Below are positions 18,813-29,330 of a stretch of 64,000 nucleotides of DNA, in pieces; within the stretch, counting starts at the first letter, position 1; every line of letters begins with the position of its first letter. Origin of the DNA: Hofstenia miamia (taxonomy: Eukaryota; Xenacoelomorpha; Acoela); contig SCFE01000068.1 in NCBI GenBank assembly GCA_004352715.1, positions 1,725,944 to 1,789,943 on the forward strand, read 5' to 3'. Under the pieces are notes generated by a model, which made no database searches, was not told the DNA's origin, and saw only the letters and a program-made list of their open reading frames with translations. The position numbers were made by a program, and so were the translations under genes.

Positions 18813-19596
18813 CTAAATTATCACAATTACACCATTGATAGAAAATGTTCTTTGATATTAGCATAAACTAAATTTGGAAAACTATTGCATCAATTTTAGC
18901 TAGAATTTTTGAACATTTTTTCATAAAATGTGGGAATCCCCAAGACTTCTGATAATAACTATAATAACGAATTGGGTGTAATAATATTAGTAAACTTTTC
19001 TTTAGTCGAGATTTAATAATGCAAATACAATAGGCAGTTTATATGTTAATAGCATATATAAGTCCGATTCCTCCTCAAAAATTTCATAAAATTTTGCTGC
19101 TACTTATTGAATTTGATATGAAAATGTGCAATTTTCAGAAATTGGTGATTTTGCAGACACCTGTAAAAACAAAACTGTAGCCACTTAATTTTTTTAAAAC
19201 TCAATGTAATACTTATAAAATATTATTATTTTCTAACATTTGCTTCACTTTATCTTAAATATTAAACATTGTTTTACAACCAGCCTCTAATTTGTGATTT
19301 TTTATTAATTTTTGATCAATTTTCTATGAATATTGCAGACATCTTGATGAAAACTGTAGCACCGTAATTTTCAGATTTCTGCATCTTAATATTAAATATT
19401 TATATTTTTATATAATTTACAATTTATCCTGTAAAACTACATCCTTTTCAAAATTTTTACTTAATACTTATTAAATATTTACACTCTTTATAATTTCTTA
19501 TCTTATCCTAAATGTAGTAACTTATTTTTTCAAAAATTTACCTAATGTATAATATTTAGCAGCTTAGCATTTGTAAATGACACATAATAGAAGAAT
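18813..19596. other. Receptor intron sequence, no gene seen
   Basis: AT-rich, containing two loosely similar stretches around TGCAGACA(C/T)CTTG...AACTGTAGC near 19150 and 19340. No coding frame. Confidence 0.5.
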
Positions 19597-19773
19597 GGAC
19601 GATTTCCAACAAATTTTGAAATTTAATAAAAATAAAACTTTTTATGTACTCTTTGGTTCAAAAAAGATGAAGTTTTTTAAAAATTTCTAAAATTTACTAT
19701 ACATTACAAAATAGCTGATTGAAGTTTAAGTTTTATTTCAAAAATTCTGATTGGTCCACGTCATCTGGGTAAC
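19597..19773 (+). repeat. Left terminal inverted repeat of ISL2EU
   Basis: About 177 bp, pairing with 22805-22971 in reverse complement, from GGACGATTT to TGGGTAAC, with small indels. Confidence 0.9.
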
Positions 19774-19812
19774 AATATAAATTTAAATTTCTTAATCTTA
19801 ACACATTAAATC

Positions 19813-21071
19813 ATGAGTTACGTTCAAGCAGACAGCCAAAACTTGCCGTTAATTAGAGATGAAATGATATGGTACTATTTCGCTAATTGTCAGTCATTTA
19901 ATGTCCCCGGTGTTCAGAATACAAAGATGAGAAGAGCTGGAAGACCGAACTACGGCGATGAAGCTGTTGGATATGTAGAAGTAAAAAAAGATGGATTTGT
20001 CTGCCATATTCGATGCAAAATGACCCCTGAACACCGAACAGATGCGAAGTTATATGTTTGCTCTGCCGAAAATGATTAGAATGCAATGGCTGTATTGCAT
20101 CTAAGGGAGGATGTAAACATTCTGTGGAATTCCTAATGTGGCTACATAGAAGATCAAATGAGCCTAGTCCTACAGAAACAATCTGCTACTGGAAAAAATC
20201 TATGCTTTCATCAATTAAGAAGTCATATATTTGTTCTGATGACTTCACAAATACAGTATCGCACAGTTTAGTCGATTCCAAGTCATTTTTTACAATGACT
20301 ACATGTGTGATCTCTGCCAGAACTTTATTTGGGTAACCAACTGCAACCGTCTACTGTTTCAAATCTTTGTTTGGATTAATTAATGGAAACGTTCAAAGAA
20401 TCAAATTTAGAAAAAAAACGCCGATTCTTTTCTGAAGTTTTGTTCAGCATCAGTTTCTGATTCACTACTCAACTTGGCATTCGAGGAATGAAAAAATCTG
20501 TATCGCTGTGATATTTGGTATAAGTTGGTATATACATATATATTTTTTAATAATATATTATTAAATTCATTTTAGATGTTGTACTTTTGACGGAAGTCTG
20601 GTAAAAATTATTTTTGGAAGCAAGACAATACAAACTTTTGCGATGAAGCGAGGACTTTATCTCGAAGATTCTTTACTGCAAATTGTAGAAAGCGATTTCA
20701 AAATTACAATCAAAAAAAGTGGAATCGCTATATCAAAAGATTGCCCTATTTTTAGTGCAAGTGCGGACGGTATTTCAGAAGATTACATTATTGAAGTGAA
20801 ATGTCCGTATTCTTTTGAAGCTTTACATAATTATTATGACAAACAGTATGAAATTGCTAGTCGTTACTACGCCCAAATTCAAATGCAAATGGATTTATAT
20901 AAGAAGAAGAAAGCTCTGATTTGTGTGGCTGCTCCTAATTTTGATGTTTCACATACTTTAACTGTGATCACTGTTAGTTACAATGAACTTTTTATTAAGC
21001 GAATTTATGAACAATGTTTGTTGTTTTGGAAAACCAATTCATTTTATAAACTTTACAATAAAAATTTCTAA
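19813..21071 (+). pseudogene. YqaJ-type viral recombinase/exonuclease of ISL2EU
   Basis: ATG at 19813. The N-terminal part (88 codons) ends at a TAG in the SWIM-like zinc segment: CHIRCKM and LYVCSAEND lie before it, and GCIASKGGCKHSVEFLMWLH follows in another frame. After a degraded middle and a possible small intron ending TTTTAG near 20574, the frame at 20643-21071 is intact and holds the nuclease core: RGLYLEDSLLQIVE, ASADGI (metal-binding Asp), IIEVKCPYSF (E-x-K) and YYAQIQMQMDL. In lambda exonuclease-like enzymes these residues bind metal and cut DNA 5' to 3'. Its exact part in ISL2EU transposition is unknown. Confidence 0.85.
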
Positions 21072-21168
21072 TTTTTCTAGTTTTATATGTAAATATTGTT
21101 TCAAAGCAATTTATTTGTAGTATGCTGTATTACATCTATTTTGTTTTATAGATGTTTATTTGTAGTAT

Positions 21169-22760
21169 CTAAAAATTAAACAAGAATGAATTTAAAAAGG
21201 TATACCAATATATTCGCAAAGCATTACGCAAATTACACAGTGCGCAGCAAATTACACAAAAATCATATATTAAATGTAATGATTTAATAGGAAAGTCTGT
21301 GTGAGCGTCGAGTGATTTGAATTCCCGAATTCTTCCAATAATTCTTTCTACATTGATCCTAGCACTGGCTATTGCCTTATTTTTACGAGCAAGAGATTCC
21401 GACAATTGTGTGTTTTCTGAAACAGAAGGTGGGCGGATAAGAGTACAGTTTTTTTTGTTTAATATTGCTTCAATACCTTTGAAGCCAGAATCTGAAAAAA
21501 CTTCACAATTTGCTGGGAGCGCGTCAAGAAAATCGCTGTTTTCTAAGTTAACCAAATCGGATGATCGGCATCCAAAAGGTTTTGATACAAACTCAATGAA
21601 ACCATCAGGTGCTACAGATGTAAGAAACTTCATCGTATTCGAATGTTTACATGCAGACCATGATAAAGATTGGGTTACTGGATCTGTGGGTTTTTGAATA
21701 AAGCAATCAAAACAATCAATAATGCTAGCAACATTTCGAAAATGACATTGAAAAGAAGATGGCAGATTCCTCCTTATTGTATTAAGCAAGGGAAAATAAA
21801 TAAAAGTTCTGAGCAATGCAGCCAATTGGGGAGTGACTGTATTTATAATCCTTGAGACAGTTGCGTTGAAGCAATATTAAACAAATGAGCAATTTCTGAG
21901 TGAGGTACATTCCTGCGAATCTTATAATGTACGATCAGAATGGCATCAATTGAAGTAACTACATTAGCGGCACCAGTGGCTGTTAAATGATTAGCAAGTT
22001 CTGGAATTATTGCAATGTTGTCTGAAAAAATTACAAGATAAAACATTGANGGCATCAATTGAAGTAACTACATTAGCGGCACCAGTGGCTGTTAAATGAT
22101 TAGCAAATTCTGGAATTATTGCAATGTTGTCTGAAGAAATTACAAGATAAAACATTGAGCACTCCAGAAGTTTTTCTTTAAATTTAAATGGAGGGGATTC
22201 GGAAAGTGATCCTTGATATTCTGAAGGATACTACTCAGAGAAACCTTGGCTGGACGATGAAGGTTGTTCTGCAAGTGGAATGAGATTTGCTTGAACAGCA
22301 ACATCAGAACTATCAATTGATGTTTGCCAATGACGTGAATATGTACGGGGTTTCAACATCACTTGGAAGGATTTATCGGAGACATTGGCATCCCTTACTA
22401 ATACTTCTTCATCAGCACTTCTAAAATTTCACGGATTAAAACTTTTTCCGCACGTTTAATACTAGTAATTCTTCGTTTACTTGCTTTGGCAGGTAAAAAT
22501 GTGAGGCACAACGGACTTCCTTAACCCATTAATTGATTTTCCAAAGGATTCTAAGCGTCATTCTCCAAATTAAAATGATTTTCGCGGCAATCAATGCGGT
22601 ACGACACAAGATTGTTGGCATCAATGCGTCTCGCAGATTGAAACCATTGCTTTTGAACACTTTGGTTAACTGGAACAGAAAATAATATAGAATTCGGACT
22701 ATTGGTGGAAGTGACCGTACATTCACGGACAAACAGCTTCTTCTTTTGACAGACATTTCA
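21169..22760 (-). pseudogene. ISL2EU transposase with N-terminal THAP domain
   Basis: Minus strand. A THAP-like domain near 22740-22560 ends WFQSAR and YRIDCRENHFNLENDA, the 'C..HF' part of the C2CH finger. After linker sequence, 22058-21843 gives NVVTSIDAILIVHYK and HSEIAHLFNIAS (helix-turn-helix-like). One missing base near 21857 shifts the frame. Then 21825-21169 is open with all three catalytic blocks of a DDE_4-type transposase: IIDCFDCFIQKP (Asp), VFSDSGFKGI (Asp) and INVERIIGRIREFK (Glu). It converges with the YqaJ gene about 100 bp away. It is nearly intact, with a few frame breaks plus the assembly duplication at 22050. Confidence 0.85.
21948..22158. repeat. Direct duplication across a single N
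   Basis: About 100 bp left of N22050 (from GGCATCAATTGAAG) is repeated right of it with one or two differences. This looks like two overlapping contig ends that were not merged. Confidence 0.85.
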
Positions 22761-22804
22761 AAACAATAAAAATTCTTTTGTAATGAACTCATATATATGT
22801 ATAT

Positions 22805-22971
22805 GTTACCCAAATGACGTTGACCAATCAGAATTTTTGAAAGAAAACTTAAACTTCAATCAGCTATTTTGTAATGTATCGTAAATTTTAGAAATTTTTA
22901 ATAAACTTTTCATCAAAGAGTACATAAAAAGTTTATTTTTATTAAATTTTAAAATTTGTTGAAAATCGTCC
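22805..22971 (-). repeat. Right terminal inverted repeat of ISL2EU
   Basis: Reverse complement partner of 19597-19773, about 167 bp. Confidence 0.9.
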
Positions 22972-22979
22972 ATTACTTA

Positions 22980-23420
22980 AACAAATCCATATGGAATTCT
23001 TTACAATATTAAAGTAATATCATTTATTATCAAATGATGATAATGATGTTTTTCTGTGTTAATTAAACTAGTTTATTGTTTTTTATTTTGCAAAGTATAA
23101 TTTTCAGCTACTTTAGTGTTTCTAAACAATTTGTATAATTCAATTGTGTTTTTGATTTTAACATTAACTGTATATGAATACACTTTGCTCCTTGCAGCAA
23201 TTAATTGATATAAATACATATTCAGGCTTTTATAGTTATAATATTGTAAAGCCAAGATAGTTTTTTATCACACTTCAATTTTGTTTGATAGTAGTGATAT
23301 ATCAGAAAATCATCAAAATCTAATTTACTTTTGTCTCAGCTTTATTGATCATTTTTACATTAATCTGTCCTCTAATGCTTTCACAAGTCTTCCAAGAAAG
23401 CAATGAGTTAGAATTACATT
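22980..23420 (-). pseudogene. Third Polinton polymerase B relic
   Basis: Minus-strand blocks match the Polinton polymerase at the window's left end, but are more diverged: KTCESIRGQINVKM near 23400 (motif B side), then YITTIKQN, and a C-terminal stretch at 23180-22985 with KVYSYTVNVKIKN, ENYTLQNKK and RIPYGF. Motif C is missing. The relic starts within about ten bases of the ISL2EU right end. Confidence 0.7.
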
Positions 23421-23833
23421 ATGTCAATTGCTAGAAGATGGCACTTAACATTTTCAGATAAGCATTGGCATCTGAAATCCAGAAATGGATAATTATTGGC
23501 ATATTCAACACAAATATGATCACAGAAAAGTAAAAGACACATGTTTTTCTTTATGCTTCAACTGAAACACCAAGAAGCTAGCAAGTTTTCAATAAATTTT
23601 CACCTAATTTTTAAATATATACTTTCATTATTTAAGTAGTAAAGAGGCTCTTGAAATTTAAGCAAAAATTTGATAATAGGTTGTTTTGTTTTCAATTGAT
23701 TTATATTTCAACATAGATAATTTAATAATTTTCTTTATTTTTATATAGCCTTTAAGTACAATTGTTATTCAAATAGAATTGACTTACTAGATATTGATTA
23801 AATTCTAATCAGTAATTTAAGTAGGATACAAAC
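23421..23833. other. Receptor intron sequence, no gene seen
   Basis: AT-rich with no coding stretch or clear repeat. Confidence 0.5.
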
Positions 23834-24016
23834 CTCTACACTTCCTAATTTCAGTTCAACTTCATCTGCTGTATATGACCATGATATAAAATCTAGAAAA
23901 CACGTTTGAGAATCAAATGGATACTTATAGCTTTTTGTATTGCACCAGACTTTAAAAATGTGTGGTTCAGACCAGAAAACATCTCCATTTGATTTAACAA
24001 AGAATGATGCAGTTGC
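23834..24016 (-). CDS. Nicotinic-type Cys-loop receptor, exon with the Cys-loop
   Basis: Exon of 61 codons, phase 0, acceptor CTTTAG, donor GTTTGT. It reads FFVKSNGDVFWSEPHIFKVW then the signature loop from Cys-Asn-Thr to Gln-Thr-Cys with exactly 13 residues between the cysteines and the PFD motif inside (KYPFDSQTC). It ends WSYTADEVELKLGSVE. This is the defining motif of pentameric ligand-gated channels. It joins 24585-24954 and 18486-18812 seamlessly. Confidence 0.92.
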
Positions 24017-24584
24017 CTAAAGATTTGAATATTTCAGCTAGCATTAAATTATATTATAATGAACTATAAGGTATTCTCAGAAAATTACTAAAATCCCAGT
24101 TTTCCATTACAATGTACTATTTGTCTGCTGAAAAATAATTAATTGCAACAACCCAAATTTTTCTACTGTGATTACTTGGACAACTTTTCATTTAAAAAAA
24201 TTTTGAAAAGTTGACGAAAGCTATTCGAATTAGACCCTTTATTGTTTATGGGAACTACCCTGAAATATTTTTTTCTGAAGAAAAACTTTGTGAAGCCTAC
24301 AAAGTTAGAGGCGTTGCACAAAGGCGCGCCTGCAAGAGAAAGAGCCAGTTTGCAAATTTAAGTAAAAAAAAAAGGAGGATGTTTTTTAGATATTAAATAT
24401 ATTCATTACTTCGTGAATGATAACAGCTTACGAATTACTTGGGGAAACCATCACAGATATTGAAAAATCACAGCAGAACTAGAGTAAGGCATGGGATTAA
24501 CAGTAAGATTCAGATAAAAATGTATATCAGTTTAGGGTGCAGTTGAAAATAGAAGGACCACAACTCTAATGCAATTCATCTCAC
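24017..24584. other. Receptor intron 1, no clear gene
   Basis: A 61-codon open stretch at 24211-24396 with a basic C-terminus has no recognised homology and is probably chance. Confidence 0.5.
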
Positions 24585-24954
24585 CTGCTCTTGGTCTTGA
24601 AATAGTTTGACTCCATTCATAAGTCTCAATTGGGGATTCCAAGTAGTGTCAGGATCTGTGCGGAAGTGATCTAATGGATAATCTGCTTCACTCCACATCA
24701 AGCGGGTGTCTTTCCAATACGTAATTACATAGACGCATATCTTCATGATTCCTTTTGATACATCCAAATCTATAAGATTGAGATATCCAATGTCAAGCAT
24801 TATTGTTAGGGGTTCAGCTCCATGGTTTGGTGCTACTAAGGGATCATAATTTTTATAAAGTGTTTCATTTAATTTCTTTCTCATATCAAATCTCTCCAAC
24901 TTATTCAAAGCAATAGAGTTGCTTATCAGCAGAATGGTGGATATGACGTAGAAT
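24585..24954 (-). CDS. Nicotinic-type Cys-loop receptor, N-terminal ligand-binding exon
   Basis: Acceptor TTTTAG-like (TATTTAG) before 24954 and donor GTGAGA after 24585. After one leftover base it encodes FYVISTILLISNSIA, a hydrophobic signal-peptide-like stretch, then LNKLERFDMRKKLNETLYKN, the family's N-terminal helix, DPLVAPN, and the core strands ending TTWNPQLRLMNGVKLF. The W-x-P-x-L motif is typical of the family. No ATG is found in the exon, so the start codon must lie in an upstream exon between here and about 26 kb that I could not identify. Four exons give about 406 residues. The gene appears intact. Confidence 0.88.
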
Positions 24955-25984
24955 CTAAATAATCTATTTCAAGATACAACATTTAGATTGTTAAATTAAA
25001 TTTAATATAGACATATAAATAGATAAACAGAATCACAGAGTTTATTATTTCCTTCCCATTCAGTACTAAGATATTTCAAGAATATTGCCAAAAGTTTTTA
25101 CCTTAAAATCTTGTATACTTTGTAATGTTCACATATATAATTTTCTGCAAATACATACTTATGTAAATAATAGAATATCATAAAATACCTTAAATTTAAA
25201 ATTATTATTTTTATATTATGTTTACAAAATATATTAGCTACAATTAAATACTACAAAATCAGTATTTTCGCACAAAGGCCTCAATCGCCCATATCAAGAA
25301 ACAGTTAAAGTTATTTTTTGCTTCATTGGCTCAAACCTTATAAATACATGAACATTAGGAATGGAGAGAATTTTAATCTTTTTCAAAAATTCAAAATTCT
25401 CAAAGAAAACTTGTTAGGCTCATTAACCACATCAACCACAGCAGTTCCTTTAATAGAAATTTTCAATATTTGATTAAATTGTGTTCCTCAACAGACCTAC
25501 AGATGTCTCAAGATTTTCAAATTTGCTAATAGGCTTGTAGAAGATTCTTTGCAAAGGTGGAAAAACAGTTTGTCTTTTAAAACGTATTCAATGCTAATTA
25601 AGATTGACAAAATGTTAGCTTTTATTTTGTTCCACTTTAGAAAAATGAGTTCGATATATGCTTAAAATACGAGTGATTACATTATTCAAAAAGTGACTAC
25701 CAAATTTTCCTTTGTGCCATAATTCAATAGTTACATTTGTTTTCATAATTTTCAGGTATTTTGATTACATTGATTATCAACTTAAATGTGTAAAATAATT
25801 TACCTTCTATTGATTTTTAAAACAATTGCTTAAAATTGCCAAATAATATAATTTTCTGTTTTACATTTTACATGTATTGGCAGAGGAAGTCATTCATTTC
25901 AGTAAAAATGAAGTTCTATATAAAGGAAAAATTGTCTTTCATCTTATGTAAACCATACACATACCAATCACTGATATATATATA
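24955..25984. other. Upstream of receptor exons, no gene seen
   Basis: AT-rich. It should contain the first coding exon or promoter of the receptor gene, but no convincing ATG-donor combination could be chosen. Confidence 0.4.
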
Positions 25985-26101
25985 NNNNNNNNNNNNNNNN
26001 NNNNNNNNNNNNNNNNNNNNNNNNNNNNNNNNNNNNNNNNNNNNNNNNNNNNNNNNNNNNNNNNNNNNNNNNNNNNNNNNATATATATATATATATATAT
26101 G
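25977..26101. repeat. (TA)n microsatellite containing a 96-N gap
   Basis: TA repeats on both sides of N 25985-26080, so the gap is most likely unresolved TA repeat. Confidence 0.9.
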
Positions 26102-26149
26102 TATATGCCATCTGCTCATAAGTAGTTTCATTAAATATAAATTTGACGT

Positions 26150-26940
26150 TTAATCAAGCAATATTAAATAATTTTTTTAAGGTGTTATGATTAATAAATA
26201 TTTCATTCTCTGGAATTAGTCTTATGACATGGTGTATTGTTTTTTTCACCGGAAAGATTGTAAATAAGGCCTTCACAACAAAGCTTACAATAAATTTTTC
26301 TTTTCGTTTATTTTCTTCAGAATTTTCTTTAAGTTTGTCTAGGAATATACTTTGTAGAACCATATTTTTTAAGAAGTTCATCAAGCCACTTTTATAATTT
26401 AAAAGAGTTTGAGTTAATCATTGACGAAATGGGTCTAAAGGGTGGATCTTTGCTACTTTTATGAATTTTAGTTAGACCATACAATCGTCTCGGTTGACAT
26501 TCTGAACTGTGAAATAACTTATTTACTTCAAGTGGTAATTCATTATCATTAACAATTTTAAATAATTGTTTTTAAATTTTTCTTCTTTCTTTATGGATGA
26601 AAATGTTCTTTTTTAATCTTTTATTATCACTGATGTTTCCAAACTTAGAATTATCTTTGAGAATTTAATTCATTTTTTCAAAATACTTTACTTTTAACAG
26701 TTACTAAAATGCCATTACCCTTATCAAACTTTGAAATATAGAATGATTCATTGTTTGCAAGTTCATTTAGGAATATATAGAGAGATCTTACCTCTTTTGA
26801 AATATTCGATTTTTCAAGATAAGCAGCAGTCAACGAAAATATTTTGGATTTCAAGCCATTCTTAAGTTCATTATTTGGCTTCTCACACCTTTCCAAATGT
26901 TGAAGCATCGACTCATGCTTCAGCTTCAATCTTTGTAATA
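26150..26940 (-). pseudogene. Penelope-like retroelement RT relic
   Basis: The minus strand gives, in order, FYISKFDKGNGILVTVKSK (the 'KaDKGN' block), RRLYGLTKIHKSSKDPPFRP with ISS, and FIVSFVVKALFTIFPVKKT (the catalytic 'SFDVKSLFTNIP' block, its Asp now Val). This order is specific to Penelope-like reverse transcriptases. Frames are broken and no GIY-YIG part was found downstream. Confidence 0.75.
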
Positions 26941-29330
26941 TTATGTTTTGAAGGCTAGCTCATGTTGCACTCAATATGACAGTGCTTCTTCTTGCTGTAT
27001 TGTTAAATTTACAGATGATTAATTAATTTGTGTTTTTAGTTTAAATTGACTTAAATCTAAATAATTCAATTTTCTTCTTATGACGTTCTAAGATGTCAGA
27101 AATGTTTTTGGTGTTATGGATCTTGCATAAATATGATATAATTTATATATTCTTAGTTTCTAACATTTCATTAAAAAGAAAAAAATTTACTTGGTTTTCT
27201 TTTTTAGCATCTTTAAGAATTGAATTCAATGCTTTCAACTGACAGTTCTTCAAATGATATAAATATGGTTTGAGATGCTCTGGTATAGAAACTGAAATGA
27301 TAGAAATTTCGGAACAAGCTTATTTGCTATGCATTCCTCAATAAGTTTGATCTTAAGTTGACTTTTATTCATCTTTAAATGTAGTTAACATTATTTTCAT
27401 GATATTACAAAATTTTACTTTATTTCTTATGTTTTCTGAAAGCTATTGACAAATAGTTAACAACTAATTTAACATACAAGATTAATGCTATCAAAAACAA
27501 AATAATTCAACTCTTCGAAATTGTCAACATCAATATTATTAGTATTAAATACGGCTAAGATAAAACTTAAATGTAATTGTTTAATGTGAAATATTAGTAT
27601 ACAGTAGTGTGTCAAGTAGGAATGGCGGAAGCCCCACGTTTTCCATTTATAAATTTATATCGTATTAATTTTACATTTTCCGATTAATTATTAGTTATTA
27701 ATACAAAATCCCTTCTATGTATTACTTTTAAATTTATTTATGTCAAGGGTTTTGCGTGTTAATTTATTTCACATATTAATGTTATACGTTTCTATATTTA
27801 TCTAATACCAAAAACTGAAAGAACGTGAACACACATTGTGGGAGTGCTTTCGATAATTCTTTCTAAAATGTAGAAAAGTAAAGGGGGTAGATTTGCCCAC
27901 TGCCTTGCATATCTAAGTAATCGCAAACACTAAGGAGTGACTTTTACTGCACGCTGCATTTTCAGCCATAGAATACAATTTCGAATAGTTTTGAAATTTG
28001 AATGTATGACTTGCGATTTGAGAATTAAATTTAATTTGATTTGTTTGTCCTCATATATTCTAAAGACTGAACGTAATAATTTTTACATTAGAATAGGTGC
28101 AGCCTGCGGCACGTCCAAAGGATATGAAAAAAATTTAGGAAAGATGACATTTTCATGAAAGTTCCGATGTACAAGATGATTGTTTCATGAAAGCTAATGT
28201 ATTTGATGAAGTGAAAAGTGCGAATTCACTTAGAATGATGCACCAAATCTCAATTACTGGCAAGAAGATTTTCGAAAACCATCACCTTCAAAATAAACAA
28301 AGTCAATGTTAATGATCTAGTTTGAAGCAAGTGATTGCGTAGCTTATGTCAATATGCATAATATTCAGATATGAAGGTTGATTAACTACATTATGAAATT
28401 TTGTACGTATTCACTAAAAAATTTGAATCGCAACACTACAAATTATAAATTTCAGAAATGTAAGTGGCGTCTATGATGTGTACTGCATTCGAAAGCGTCA
28501 GTTGTCTTTACTATTCTGTTAATAAAGATATATTATCTTCCCCAAAAATGGATCATCAACAGAACATTCTGGACTACACTGATAACGAATATAATAAAAA
28601 ATATTAAGCCAAGTGCACTTCATTTAGTTGCTTTCTAAATATAATTCCTACAATTTTTTTGTTAGACATGCAAATGTTGTAACCTCCATAAATGCAGTTG
28701 CCTATATTCAGCATATTTGTATTATTAAGATATATATACATTGTGCATTTGGAATAGGGGTCTAATTTTTTATGTATGAGTTTCTAGTTTTTTCAAAATT
28801 GTATCCACCGCTTTGTCGATATCTTAAAATTTTGTATCCATAGCCCATATATATATATATACGTATATAGTAATTTATGGAAGTCGGGTCATGGGTCAAT
28901 TGTGAAAATTACCAGGGCAGAGAAATGTATTGTTTGAAGGATTTCCCTGAAATATTAGTAGAAAACTAATCATGCATTTCCATTTAGTAAAACCTACTTT
29001 TAAATTAATCTTAATGATATTGTTTTATGTTAGTTTTGTCAAACATTGCAAATACAACTCGGGTTAAATGCTGACTGTTTGACTATGGATCGGGTAGCGT
29101 TATGGGTCAACTTTCTGTAGGTCAGGTTGGGTCGAGGGTCAAAATATGTGACCCGTTTACCACTCTGAAATGATGAATACTGGTATTATTATAAACAATT
29201 CCTGTAAATGATATTTTTAGGATCATTGATTACCTAAGTGAGTACATTTGTTTGGTCGTCATAAATAGTATCTCCTTTCACCTTCTTATGCAGTTTAGGT
29301 ATTTTAAATATCAGAGCTAAAGTTTCTATT
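26941..29330. other. No gene seen
   Basis: AT-rich, no convincing frame. A (TA)n tract lies at 28846-28862. Around 28885-29155 the words GGGTCA and GGTCAACTTTC recur, suggesting an old transposon without a clear boundary. Confidence 0.4.

Larger units (their letters stand above)
19597..22971 (+). mobile_element. ISL2EU-type DNA transposon, full length but decayed
   Basis: Long terminal inverted repeats at 19597-19773 and 22805-22971 start GGACGATTT and are flanked by AT on both sides, consistent with the 2-bp AT duplication reported for ISL2EU. Inside are two convergent genes: a YqaJ-type nuclease on plus and a THAP-DDE transposase on minus. This pairing is the recognised signature of the group. 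It lies inside the receptor intron 2 and abuts a third Polinton polymerase relic on its right side. A single N at 22050 separates two copies of about 100 bp. Confidence 0.9.

Noticed and set aside
24211-24396. 61-codon basic open stretch as an alternative receptor exon
   Set aside because: The flanking receptor exons already join without a gap, and this frame is on the opposite strand.
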